From an uncultured Fretibacterium sp. (GTDB lineage Bacteria; Synergistota; Synergistia; Synergistales; Aminobacteriaceae), in the NCBI RefSeq assembly GCF_938030725.1, contig NZ_CALHIQ010000084.1, forward strand, positions 1-43,445: DNA of 43,445 nucleotides, read 5' to 3'. Below the pieces are notes generated by a model. It did no database searches, was not told the origin of the DNA, and saw only the letters and a program-made list of their open reading frames with translations. The stretch's first letter is position 1, and each line of letters starts with the position of its first letter. This document shows, piece by piece, positions 14,768 to 22,638 of this stretch. A program made the translations under genes and the position numbers.

Positions 14768-17197
14768 TCATTCGTACAGCCGGCCCGCCCAGTAGGGGAG
14801 GCACTGCTTCAGCTCGTCCTGCCGTCCGCCGTCCCGAACCAGGGCCTGCCACTCTCCCTCGGTCATCCCGGCTCCCAGGGGTCGCGTGAAGGCATAGAAG
14901 GAGAGCGTGCGCCCCTCCGTGACGCGGCTTCCCCCCGATCGGTCGTTGACGTAGACGAGGAGCCTCCGCGGCGCGCCCGTGCCGACGTAGATGGCCTGCC
15001 CGACTGCGGAGGACGCGGCGACCTCCGCCAGGACGACCGCGGAGGGTCCCTCTGCGGGCAGGCGAAGGTGCTGGATGCGGTAGAAGTCGTCGTAGGTCAT
15101 GGCGTCGTCGATGGCGCGCTGCGCGATGCCGGCGAGGCGGCGCATCTCGCTGGCGAAGTCCGTCAGGCCCCGGACGCCAGGGTCCAGATTGCCTCCCAGG
15201 AGGGGGGCCGCGAAGGCCGCCAGTCGGTCCGCGGCCTCCGCCAGGGCGCTGTAGAGGGCTGGCGCGGGCTCGAGGTATCCCCTGGGGAGGGGCTGGGCGA
15301 AGGGGCCCGGACGCCAGGTTCCTTCGGGGTCGCGCCCTGTGGAAACGTCCTGGCCTGCGGGCGCCTCCGCCGAGCTCCCCAGCTCCGTCAGCGCGGCCTC
15401 CGCCGTGACGAGCCTCTTGTAACCCCAGGCCGGCTGCGTCGCGAAGTACTGAGCCGGGCCCTTCCCCGCCGGAGCGGGCGCTAGGTAGGTGCTGAGGCAC
15501 CTCAGGGCGTCCGTTCGGAGGCTGTCCTCCTCCCTGCCCGCCGCGTACCCCGCCCACAGGTCCGCTGCAGCCCGCAGGGCCTGGTCGCTGCCCCGGCTCC
15601 CCGCGAACAGCGAGAGCTCATCCCGCGCCGGCTGGGACCCCAGCGCCGCCATGACCTCCAGCGGGTCCGGCAGCGGAGTTGGCTCCTCGGCTGCGGCCTC
15701 CGGGGGTGCGACGGGGAGCCCGAACGCCCGCGCCTCGAAGGAGGGGCGAACGGACAGGAGGGCGAACCTGCGCCCGAGGCCGCCGTCCCTCTGGTCGAGC
15801 TCCGCGAGGGCCGACATCAGGGCCTTCACGCGGTCCGGGGCCTTGAGGTCCGCCAGCGTGAAGGGCTCCAGGGCCGCGGCGACGCCGTCCGCTGGAGCCA
15901 AGGTCCCCCGCAGGTATTGGAGGGGCGCGACGAGGGCGCGCCAGCGCGCCTGCACGTCCCTCGTCCTCATGAGGCGGTTCAGGATGAGGATGGCAGCGGC
16001 TCCCGTCTCCGTGTCGGTGGGCCAGGCCGTTTCCAGCAGGCGTGAGGTGCGGAACCAGGCCTTCATCTGGTTGTTCAGCAGGTAGCGCCCCCGCGGGGCG
16101 AAGGCGGCGAAGTCCTGGGAAAGCTCCGTGAAGGGGTTGCGATTGAGGCCCCCCGTGCCCAGCATCGTGCCCCAGGCCAGGTCCGTGACCTCCGGCGGGA
16201 CCTCCGTCACGCCGCCCGTGGCGAGGTACGCGGCCAGGGCGATGAAGTCCTTGACGTTGGCTGCGGCCGTCCGGCCCGGCTCCGAGGCGGAGAGGTCATC
16301 GGGCAGGCGCCGGGCGGCGTCCGCGAGGGACCTCAGGAAGTCGTGGAGCAGGGGCAGGAGCGCCCGCTCCTCGACCCTCTGCACCGCGCGGCCTGCGGAG
16401 AGGCGGAAGGCACAGAGTGCCATGTCGGCCGTGATGAAGCGCGCCCTCCGGGGGGCTGCGGCCCCGCCTCCGTCGGGCCCCAGGATCGGGTCGGGATCGA
16501 CGTAGAAGCCGCTGTGGGTCAGGAACTTGCGCTCGTCGCGGCTGAGGCCCGGAGGAAGGGCCTCAGGGGCCACCTGCGTCAGGTCGGGGGATGTGGCGGC
16601 CAGGGAGGTCAGGGCCTCCTCCGGCGCCCAAGCGCAGCGGCGGTCCGACCCCGCGACCGGCCCCACTCCGGACCGGTCCGTTTCAAAGACGCAGAGCAGC
16701 CAGGCCCGGCCCTCCGAGTCCGCCGCGCGGCCGGAGATCGAGGCCACGGTTCCGCGGGGCATCCGAAGCCCGTCGTAGGCGGAGAGGGGGAGGGCTCCAG
16801 GCAGGAGGAAGAGGGCGGACACGTCCCGACGGGCCTGCCAGGACTGGGCGGGAAAGGGCTCGTAGTCCGGCATGGGGACCATGAGCCTCCGCTCCACGAA
16901 GCCCGACGTTTCCCGTCCGTCCGGTCCCCGCCGGAGGGCCAGCCAGTCCGCGCGCTCCGACGGGTCCGCGTCAACGACGTCGCCGTAGGCCATGACCAGA
17001 GCGCCCGCGTTGCCGCGGACCTCCGCCCAGCCTGCGTCGGGCGCCGGGACCGCGCCCTCCAGCCGCTCGAAGACGGGGACGATGCGCCCCGAGGCGACGT
17101 AGCGCCGGGCCCCCTCCGCGGGGGCAGGGGGGAGGGCCGTCAGGACCGCGAGGGCCGCGCCGATCGCAAGGTTCAGACACAAATTAGGATGTTTCAC
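14768..17197 (-). CDS. DUF3160-family exported protein (paralogue 2)
   Basis: An 809-residue protein colinear with its downstream neighbour throughout: signal peptide (MKHPNLCLNLAIGAALAV to about residue 28), the ARRYVASGRIVPVFERLEG start, SGSRV and CAWAPEEAL blocks, ARFITADMALCAFRLSAG near residue 255, ASEPGRTAAANVKDFIALAAY, and a C-terminus with VYVNDRSGG and LPYWAGR. It is a tandem duplicate of the other DUF3160 gene. At the family core, MHAFHLYFD of paralogue 1 is LCAFRLSAG here, so conserved His and aromatic positions have changed and the two copies have probably specialised. It is the first gene of the unit; the promoter should lie in 17198-17350. Function unknown, periplasmic location inferred. 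Confidence 0.85.
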   Translation of the reverse strand: MKHPNLCLNLAIGAALAVLTALPPAPAEGARRYVASGRIVPVFERLEGAVPAPDAGWAEVRGNAGALVMAYGDVVDADPSERADWLALRRGPDGRETSGFVERRLMVPMPDYEPFPAQSWQARRDVSALFLLPGALPLSAYDGLRMPRGTVASISGRAADSEGRAWLLCVFETDRSGVGPVAGSDRRCAWAPEEALTSLAATSPDLTQVAPEALPPGLSRDERKFLTHSGFYVDPDPILGPDGGGAAAPRRARFITADMALCAFRLSAGRAVQRVEERALLPLLHDFLRSLADAARRLPDDLSASEPGRTAAANVKDFIALAAYLATGGVTEVPPEVTDLAWGTMLGTGGLNRNPFTELSQDFAAFAPRGRYLLNNQMKAWFRTSRLLETAWPTDTETGAAAILILNRLMRTRDVQARWRALVAPLQYLRGTLAPADGVAAALEPFTLADLKAPDRVKALMSALAELDQRDGGLGRRFALLSVRPSFEARAFGLPVAPPEAAAEEPTPLPDPLEVMAALGSQPARDELSLFAGSRGSDQALRAAADLWAGYAAGREEDSLRTDALRCLSTYLAPAPAGKGPAQYFATQPAWGYKRLVTAEAALTELGSSAEAPAGQDVSTGRDPEGTWRPGPFAQPLPRGYLEPAPALYSALAEAADRLAAFAAPLLGGNLDPGVRGLTDFASEMRRLAGIAQRAIDDAMTYDDFYRIQHLRLPAEGPSAVVLAEVAASSAVGQAIYVGTGAPRRLLVYVNDRSGGSRVTEGRTLSFYAFTRPLGAGMTEGEWQALVRDGGRQDELKQCLPYWAGRLYE

Positions 17198-17296
17198 CGT
17201 TTCAACACCTCGGTTTTATCCGCCGGAAGCTTTGTGGAACGGTTGCCCTTTCGGAAGACCGATCCTTCGAGTTACGGCCTTTTGTCCCTTATTCTA

Positions 17297-17316
17297 TCGT
17301 AAACTTTCGTAAACTT
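17297..17316. repeat. Tandem 10-base direct repeat (TCGTAAACTT x 2)
   Basis: TCGTAAACTT occurs twice in direct succession, about 100 bases upstream of the minus-strand DUF3160 operon. The 10-base period puts both copies on one face of the helix, so it may be a regulator site or part of the promoter. No function is shown. Confidence 0.6.
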
Positions 17317-17432
17317 GAAGGTTTTGCCAGGGCGCGGCAGGGGCGCGATCCAAGCGAGCGGCCCCTTTGAAAAAAATCGGTGGGATGGCCCTTCTCCGGA
17401 CAGCCGGCTCCGTGCTTCCATGAGGCACACGG

Positions 17433-17458
17433 GGCACGGACCGGGGCGGTCCCGTGCC
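17433..17458 (+). promoter_or_regulatory. Hairpin in the leader of the small conserved gene
   Basis: GGCACGG-ACC (17433-17442) pairs with GGT-CC-CGTGCC (17448-17458), 10 bp with one bulged C and a 5-base GGGGC loop, followed by GGGGCTTTTAAATTT. It resembles an attenuator or weak terminator 43 bases before the ATG of the 81-residue protein. No known riboswitch consensus was recognised. Confidence 0.4.
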
Positions 17459-17501
17459 GGGGCTTTTAAATTTCTGGAAGGGACAGGAGGGGCAATAGGC
17501 G

Positions 17502-17747
17502 ATGGAACAGTTTTTGAGGTTCCTCAACCGGCTTGAGGAGGAAAAAATTTATTACCGGCTCAACAAGGTTCGGGAGGAGGCGGTGATGGCGGAGATCGCT
17601 GTTCCGGGGGAGCGCTGGGAGGTCGAATTCATGGAGGACGGGTCCGTGGAGGTCGAGAGGTTCGTCAGCGCGGACGGGGTCTCCGGCTGCGTGGACATGG
17701 ACCACTGCCCGGAGCTGGACGATCTCTTCGAGAGGTTTTCCGAGTAG
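17502..17747 (+). CDS. Small conserved protein of unknown function (81 aa)
   Basis: An 81-residue acidic protein, MEQFLRFLNRLEEEKIYYRL at the start, then a compact beta-rich core around VAVPGERWEVEFMEDGSVEVE-like residues (here AVPGERWEVEF, EDGSVEVERF), and LDDLFERFSE at the end. I recall similar small cytoplasmic proteins scattered across bacteria, with the same PGERWEVEF core, but no function is established. The ATG is well supported by GGGACAGGAGGGG upstream. It stands alone between two minus-strand genes and has a structured leader. A role as an immunity or antitoxin-like protein is only a guess, since no toxin partner is adjacent. Confidence 0.75.
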   Translation: MEQFLRFLNRLEEEKIYYRLNKVREEAVMAEIAVPGERWEVEFMEDGSVEVERFVSADGVSGCVDMDHCPELDDLFERFSE

Positions 17748-17825
17748 CTGTAGCGATGAGGACTAAAGCGGCCTGCAGGGCCATCGGCACCCGGTCAAAT
17801 TTTTTGGTCCCCGCGGCCGCCGCGC

Positions 17826-18839
17826 TCACTGGGAAAGCTTCAGGTCGAAGCGCCGGAGGCGTCGTGGCTTGTCCCCCGACGCCTTTTGTTCGGGGGAGGG
17901 GGAATTGGTCACCGGCTGCTGCGGAGTGCGCCTCAGGGTGTGGGAGCCGCAGCAGGAGTAGACCCGAACGTTGTTCTCCAGGAACCACGTCACGTTCTTG
18001 TAGACGTCGCGGGTCCGCGACCTGATGCAGACCTTCCAGCCCGTTTCGGGCATGGTGTCGAAGAGGAGGCGGCACCGCTCTCCCCCGTCCTCGTAGTCGA
18101 GGTCCCCGGAGGCCGTCGAGAGGACGGTCCGGATCGTTCGGACGAAGTCCGGCCCGGCGTCACGGACCGCGGGGCGCATCAGGGCCGATGGCCGGGAGCT
18201 CGCCAGCACGACGCCCTGCGAGTCCAGGACGTCGGCCGTCAGGGAGTCAGGGAGGGCCCGGGCCACGACGAGCTTCTGGAGCTCGAACACGTCCATGTCG
18301 CAGGTCACGAAGCCCCGCCACGTTTGACCCCTCGCCCACACGGGGTAGACGGCGGAGACCGAGGGGGTCCGCGTCAGAGGATGAATCCGGAACGGCCGCC
18401 ACAGGACCGCCTCAGTGTCCTCCGGAACGGCTTCGGCGTCGTCCGGGAAGCCGTCGATCGTCGAAACGTCCCCCGCCTCCCGAAGGGCGTACTCCGCGAG
18501 GGGCCTTCCGTCCGCAAAGGCCTCGGCCGGCAGGCGGAGGCCCAGGCTGCCGACTACGTCGTAGGACGTGAGGTAGCGGGCCGGAAGGGACTTGCAGGCG
18601 AGGGCGTCGCCGGCAGCGCCGCATCGTCCCGCCTCAAGCGCCGCCTTTTTGAGCAGGACGCCCGTCCTCAGCGTTTCCATCTGGATGGAGTTCAGGAGGG
18701 TCTCGATCTCGGAGCGGACCTCCTCGCGCAGCTTGTCCGGGGCGAAGCGCAGGACCGCGCGGTAGCCCAGGACCCCTGCCGCGGCTGCAAGACAAAGAAG
18801 ACAAAGGACTCTGCGGACGAAAAGGCCGCGTTTCTCCAT
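17826..18839 (-). CDS. Membrane-anchored extracytoplasmic sensor-like protein without output domain
   Basis: A 337-residue protein with one N-terminal transmembrane helix (LFVRRVLCLLCLAAAAGVLG, about residues 5-27). It is followed by a roughly 260-residue extracytoplasmic region resembling a Cache ligand-binding domain: a helical start (APDKLREEVRSEIETLL), AVYPVWARGQTWRGFVTCDM, LDSQGVVLASS and ETGWKVCIRS. In Cache receptors this is normally followed by a second helix and a kinase, cyclase or HTH output. Here only a polar, proline-rich tail of about 45 residues follows. I infer a truncated receptor or a free ligand-binding accessory. ATG 18839 is preceded by GGGAAGGGAGA; the open frame extends to 18875 without support. 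It is divergent from the solute-binding protein gene and probably shares its control region. Confidence 0.6.
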   Translation of the reverse strand: MEKRGLFVRRVLCLLCLAAAAGVLGYRAVLRFAPDKLREEVRSEIETLLNSIQMETLRTGVLLKKAALEAGRCGAAGDALACKSLPARYLTSYDVVGSLGLRLPAEAFADGRPLAEYALREAGDVSTIDGFPDDAEAVPEDTEAVLWRPFRIHPLTRTPSVSAVYPVWARGQTWRGFVTCDMDVFELQKLVVARALPDSLTADVLDSQGVVLASSRPSALMRPAVRDAGPDFVRTIRTVLSTASGDLDYEDGGERCRLLFDTMPETGWKVCIRSRTRDVYKNVTWFLENNVRVYSCCGSHTLRRTPQQPVTNSPSPEQKASGDKPRRLRRFDLKLSQ

Positions 18840-18920
18840 CGGTGCGAATCTCCCTTCCCCGTGCCTGACGGGCACGAACCTCTTTTAATTCTACACCCGA
18901 TGCACCGCCGCCGGACGTTG

Positions 18921-18926
18921 TATAAT
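18921..18926 (+). promoter_or_regulatory. Candidate -10 box for the solute-binding protein operon
   Basis: A perfect TATAAT at 18921-18926 stands about 45 bases before the GTG start at 18973, in the short divergent spacer. The -35 region is not recognisable (CGATGC at the right distance), so an activator may be needed; the LuxR-type regulators nearby are candidates. Placement is by position only. Confidence 0.45.
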
Positions 18927-18972
18927 AAACCATCGTCCTCCTGTCGGCGGACGCAGAGGGAGGTGTTTGCTC

Positions 18973-20370
18973 GTGGTCCTGTTTCGTTCTCGCGGCGGCC
19001 TGGCTATAGCGGCCCTTTGCGCTGCGGCGGCTCTGGCCTTGGGCTTCCTGTGCTGGCGGAGCACTGGACGCGACCCCATCGTGCTCACGATATGGCACAA
19101 CCCCACGGGGCACGTGGAGGACGCGCTGACCGTGGCCGTGGACCGCTTCAACCGATCGACGGGGCGGAAGCACGGCGTCGCCATCCTCGTCACGAACATC
19201 GCCAAGGCTGAGATCATCCACGAGAACCTGACGTCCATCGCAGAGGACGCGCCGGGAGCCCCGGAGCCTCCGGACATCGTCGTGGCCTATCCCAAGTCCG
19301 TCCTGCCCCTGATCGAGAAGGGACGGGTGGTCCCCTTTGACGACTACTTCTCTCAGGAGGAGCTGGCCCGATACGTTCCTTCCTTCATCGAGGCGGGGCG
19401 CATCCACGACGGAAAGCTCTACTCCTTCCCCATCGGCCGCGGGTCGGAGGGCCTGATCCTGAATCGCACGCTCTGGAACCGTTTCGCGCAGGACACGGGC
19501 GTACAGCTGTCGGAGCTGGGGACCCTCGAAGGGCTGTTCCACGCGGCCGAGCGCTACTACCGTTGGACGGACGACAAGACGCCGAACGTCCAGCGCGACG
19601 GGGCGATGTTCTTCATGGTGGACAACCCATTCAACCTGCTACAGGCTGCCTTCGCCCAAATGGGAGAGGCCCCCTTCACGGACGAAGGACTCAACACCGA
19701 GTCGCCGACCTATCGGCGCGTGTTTCAGTTGCTCTTTGAGCCGAGGGTGCGGGGTTACTCGGCCATCTACAAGGGCTACGGAACGGACCTGGCCAAGACG
19801 GGGCTGCTCCTGTGCTGGACCAGCGCTACGGCGGGTATTACCTTCGTGCCCGATCGGGTGACCTACCGGGACAACACCTCGGAGCCCGTGAGCTTCGACA
19901 TCCTGCCCTTCCCCGTGCTGGAGGGAGGGAAGAAGGCCGCCATTCTCCGATCCGGAGGCTTCACGCTCCTGCGCAGCACGCCCGATCGGGAGGCTGCGGC
20001 CGTCCTGTTCTTGAAGTGGCTGACGTCCCCGGACGAGAACCTCCGCTACGTCTACGGCACGGGCTACCTCCCCGTGACGCGACAGGCGGCGGAGCGAGCC
20101 GAGGCGGAGTGGCGCGAGGGCGCCTGCGGGATATGGAAGAGCTACATCAAGACGATCGGGGTCATGCAGCGCGAGTACGCCTTCGTCCCCCAGAGCCCCC
20201 TGCCGAACTACGGGGAGCTCGAGATCCGCTACGAGCGGGCCCTGTGGGACGTCGCGTCGGAGTCCCGCCAGCGCTATCGGGACGCCCTGGACGCCGGGAT
20301 GAGCGAGGAGGACGCCTGGAACATGGCGTCGAGAGGGGCCTATGAACAGTTCCTCGACCGGACCCGGTGA
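18973..20370 (+). CDS. Extracellular solute-binding protein (family 1), membrane-anchored, orphan
   Basis: A roughly 465-residue ABC-type solute-binding protein. After an N-terminal hydrophobic segment (about residues 8-28) come the family-1 features: TIWHNPTGHVEDALTVAVDRFN, DIVVAYPKSVLPLIEKG, FPIGRGSEGLILNRTLW and the hinge region ILPFPVLEGGKKAAILRSGG. Relatives bind sugars, glycerol phosphate or oligosaccharides for ABC import. The segment before CWRST does not fit a lipobox, so it may be a membrane anchor. No permease or ATPase gene is adjacent; instead the 3' end overlaps the membrane LuxR-type regulator gene by 29 bases, suggesting ligand capture for sensing. GTG 18973 is chosen because GGGAGGTG lies seven bases upstream; TTG 18967 would sit on top of that site. 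Confidence 0.85.
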   Translation: MVLFRSRGGLAIAALCAAAALALGFLCWRSTGRDPIVLTIWHNPTGHVEDALTVAVDRFNRSTGRKHGVAILVTNIAKAEIIHENLTSIAEDAPGAPEPPDIVVAYPKSVLPLIEKGRVVPFDDYFSQEELARYVPSFIEAGRIHDGKLYSFPIGRGSEGLILNRTLWNRFAQDTGVQLSELGTLEGLFHAAERYYRWTDDKTPNVQRDGAMFFMVDNPFNLLQAAFAQMGEAPFTDEGLNTESPTYRRVFQLLFEPRVRGYSAIYKGYGTDLAKTGLLLCWTSATAGITFVPDRVTYRDNTSEPVSFDILPFPVLEGGKKAAILRSGGFTLLRSTPDREAAAVLFLKWLTSPDENLRYVYGTGYLPVTRQAAERAEAEWREGACGIWKSYIKTIGVMQREYAFVPQSPLPNYGELEIRYERALWDVASESRQRYRDALDAGMSEEDAWNMASRGAYEQFLDRTR

Positions 20371-21928
20371 TGCCCTCAGGCGCGTGCTGCGGCTGAAGCT
20401 CTACGCCTTCTTCGCCGCGAGCGCGTTGACGGTGGCTGCTGTCGTCTTTATGGCCCTCCTCCTGACGGGAGGCGTCAGCCTGAGGGATCGGCGGGGACGC
20501 CTGGCCTTCGACAACGAGCTGAACCGCCTGGCCGCCGGAACGGAGCGCCGGCTGGGGGAGCTCTCGGCCATGACCCTGCAGCTCAGCCGGATGATCTCGC
20601 GGGGCGCGGAGCAGTTTCTGTCCGCTAAGGACCTCTCTCCGGACGGGCTGATGCGCCGGCCGGAGCTGCTGGAACCGCTTCTGGCGTCGCAGTTCGACCT
20701 CCTGATGCTCTCGCTGCAGCGCTCCCGCGCCACGGGGGCCTTCATGATCCTGAACGCCACGGCCAGCCTGCGCCTTCAGGAGGCCGTGACCTCCCGATCG
20801 GGGCTCTACCTCGTCAACTGGGCCCCGGACTTCGTCAACGGGTCCGCCCTTCAATACCAGCTGCTGCGGGGCCCCGCGGGGATCGCCCTGGACCGCGGAT
20901 TCGCCATGGAGAAGGAGTGGGGCATGGAGTTCGACGTCCAGGGCGCGGACTACTTCTCCCTTCCCCAATCGCGGGCGGAGGAAACCCCGGAGGAAGCGGA
21001 ACACGTCTGCCTGTGGTTCCCGGCGGCGTCCGTCCGGGGCACGGCGCGGCGCGCCATGCTGTGTGCAGCGCCCCTCGTCGATTCCCAGGGGAACGCGTTC
21101 GGCGTCTGCGGCTTCGACCTCACGGACCTGTACTTCAAAAGGACCAACGTCCCCGCCTCCAACATCTACGAGGGCGCCTTTTGTGCACTGGTCCCTATAG
21201 ACGAGACGGGGCTGGACCTGTCCGGAGGCCTCGTGTCGTGGCGTTACTTCGTCGATGAGGGGCCGGGTGGCGCGGGGGTGGGAAAGATCCTCCGCACGGC
21301 GAGCCGGGAGGGGCTGACGGTGTATCAGGCCGAGGACGGCAGCGGCCTGGTGGGGGCCCATCGGATCTTGAGGGTGCAGCCTACGAACCTGCCGGAGGGC
21401 GCCAGGGACTTTGCCTTTGCCCTCCTGGTGCCGAAGGAGAGCTACGATGCGGCGAGCCGCGCCCGAGCCCTCCGGCTGGCCCTGCCCTTCGCCATCGCGG
21501 CGGGGGTGGGGGTCCTCCTCTCGCTCTGCCTCAGCCGGCTGTACCTGCGCCCCGTCCTGTCGGGTTGGGGCTCGGACGGCCCGACGACGGCGAACGCTCA
21601 GGAGTTAGACGAACTCGCCGAGCTCTTGAACGCCCATCCGGACGACGCCCGGAGGACGGCCGGAGTGATGGGTGCAGAGGAACGAACCTTCAACGAGCGC
21701 GCGGCGACCCTTTCCCCCGCGGAGCGCGCCGTCTTCGACCTCTGCCTTCAGGGCTGTTCCGCGGGGGACGTGGCGTCCGCCCTCAACATCAGCCCCAACA
21801 CGGTGAAGACCCACAACCGAAACATCTTCGCCAAGATGGGCGTTTCCTCCCAACGCGAGCTCCTCACCCTGTACATTGGCATCCTGAAGGCGCGCCGGCG
21901 GACCGGACCGCCGACCCCAACCGCCTGA
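20342..21928 (+). CDS. Membrane-spanning one-component regulator: Cache-like sensor, TM, LuxR-type HTH
   Basis: A 528-residue protein with TM1 at about residues 18-42, a roughly 330-residue extracytoplasmic region with a Cache-like layout (NRLAAGTERRLGELSAMTLQ, DYFSLPQ, AAPLVDSQGNAFGVCGFDLT), and TM2 at about 378-400. A linker of about 50 residues leads to a C-terminal LuxR/GerE helix-turn-helix at about 455-512: LSPAERAVFDLCLQG, then SAGDVASALNISPNTVKTH, ending NRNIFAKMGV. There is no receiver or kinase domain, so ligand sensing outside and DNA binding inside are on one chain. The gene overlaps the upstream solute-binding protein by 29 bases, and a ligand-loaded binding protein is the obvious candidate input. 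Cytoplasmic HTH orientation follows from two helices with both ends inside. The ligand is unknown. Confidence 0.82.
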   Translation: MNSSSTGPGDALRRVLRLKLYAFFAASALTVAAVVFMALLLTGGVSLRDRRGRLAFDNELNRLAAGTERRLGELSAMTLQLSRMISRGAEQFLSAKDLSPDGLMRRPELLEPLLASQFDLLMLSLQRSRATGAFMILNATASLRLQEAVTSRSGLYLVNWAPDFVNGSALQYQLLRGPAGIALDRGFAMEKEWGMEFDVQGADYFSLPQSRAEETPEEAEHVCLWFPAASVRGTARRAMLCAAPLVDSQGNAFGVCGFDLTDLYFKRTNVPASNIYEGAFCALVPIDETGLDLSGGLVSWRYFVDEGPGGAGVGKILRTASREGLTVYQAEDGSGLVGAHRILRVQPTNLPEGARDFAFALLVPKESYDAASRARALRLALPFAIAAGVGVLLSLCLSRLYLRPVLSGWGSDGPTTANAQELDELAELLNAHPDDARRTAGVMGAEERTFNERAATLSPAERAVFDLCLQGCSAGDVASALNISPNTVKTHNRNIFAKMGVSSQRELLTLYIGILKARRRTGPPTPTA

Positions 21929-21931
21929 CCC

Positions 21932-21963
21932 AGCCTTGAGGTGCACTGCGACAGAGCCTTGAG
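21932..21963 (+). repeat. 9-base direct repeat pair (AGCCTTGAG) in the spacer upstream of the small LuxR gene
   Basis: AGCCTTGAG occurs at 21932-21940 and 21955-21963, 23 bases apart start to start, just after the membrane regulator gene. The 292-base spacer also contains a 9-bp imperfect hairpin near 21978-22000 (GGCTCATCC with GGGTGAGTC) and an A+T-rich stretch near 22005-22040. These may be regulator sites or leader structure for the HTH gene at 22221; no T-run terminator follows. Confidence 0.4.
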
Positions 21964-22220
21964 ACCTAGATTTTTCGGCTCATCCTTTGGGGTGAGTCGA
22001 AGATCAACCCTCTTTAACACTGAATTTTCGTTCAATTATTGACCTGCTGTCCTCTTTGGAGCTCTCGCCGCAAATCCTGCGGGGGGGTGATGACGCGTGC
22101 CCTGACTTCGCGGTATCCTTCTGCCATGTTGAAGTTTTGAGGGCGCGGGGGCCCGGCGTCCTCGGATGGGCGGTCCCTGCGGAAGGGGCGGCCGGAAGAT
22201 CGAGAGGAGGCTGTTTCTAC

Positions 22221-22586
22221 ATGACGGCGTTCAAGAGGGATCTGATGAGCTGGAGCCGTGACGACCTTCTTCTGATGGCGTTGACGGCGTACTTCGAGGG
22301 GATGGACCTGACGCGGCAGGAGCGTCGCGTGGCGGTCATGCTGGCGGAGTCGAAGAGCGCCAAAGAGATCTGTTCGGCGATCTTCATCACGGAAAACACG
22401 TTGAAATACCACATTCGAAACATAAACCGAAAACTGGGGATCAGGACCCGTCGGGAGATCCCTGGCCTTCTTGCGGCTCTGACCTCGGAGGCGGAGCGCA
22501 AGGGATGGCTGCGGCGGCCCGCAAAGATCGTCAACCTGGCGGAGTTCCGCGCCAGGCGGGGCCTTCAGCCGGCGGCCCTGATTTGA
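22221..22586 (+). CDS. Stand-alone LuxR-type HTH protein
   Basis: A 121-residue protein that is essentially one LuxR/GerE DNA-binding domain: LTRQERRVAVMLAESKSAKE, ICSAIFITENTLKYH and IRNINRKLGI. A helical N-terminus (FKRDLMSWSRDDLLLMALTAYFE) and a basic C-terminal tail flank the domain. No receiver or ligand-binding domain is present. It resembles the HTH part of the upstream membrane regulator in type but not in detail. It may compete with, or dimerise with, that regulator, or set the basal expression of the locus. The ATG at 22221 follows GAGAGGAGG ten bases upstream; the frame is open back to 22056 but without coding-like features. Confidence 0.8.
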   Translation: MTAFKRDLMSWSRDDLLLMALTAYFEGMDLTRQERRVAVMLAESKSAKEICSAIFITENTLKYHIRNINRKLGIRTRREIPGLLAALTSEAERKGWLRRPAKIVNLAEFRARRGLQPAALI

Positions 22587-22638
22587 TATTCTGTGTGAGG
22601 ATGCGCTGAACCCCCACACACTTGGGTCGCACGCCCCG

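Larger units (their letters stand above)
17198..17501. other. Divergent spacer with tandem repeat and hairpin
   Basis: This 304-base spacer lies between the DUF3160 operon (leftward) and a small plus-strand gene. It holds an A+T-rich block near 17280-17320 with a perfect 10-base tandem repeat, and a 10-bp hairpin at 17433-17458 close to the small gene. I see no further gene in it. Confidence 0.6.

Noticed and set aside
22056..22220. N-terminal extension of the small LuxR protein
   Set aside because: The frame is open but not coding-like, and GAGAGGAGG ideally places the start at 22221.
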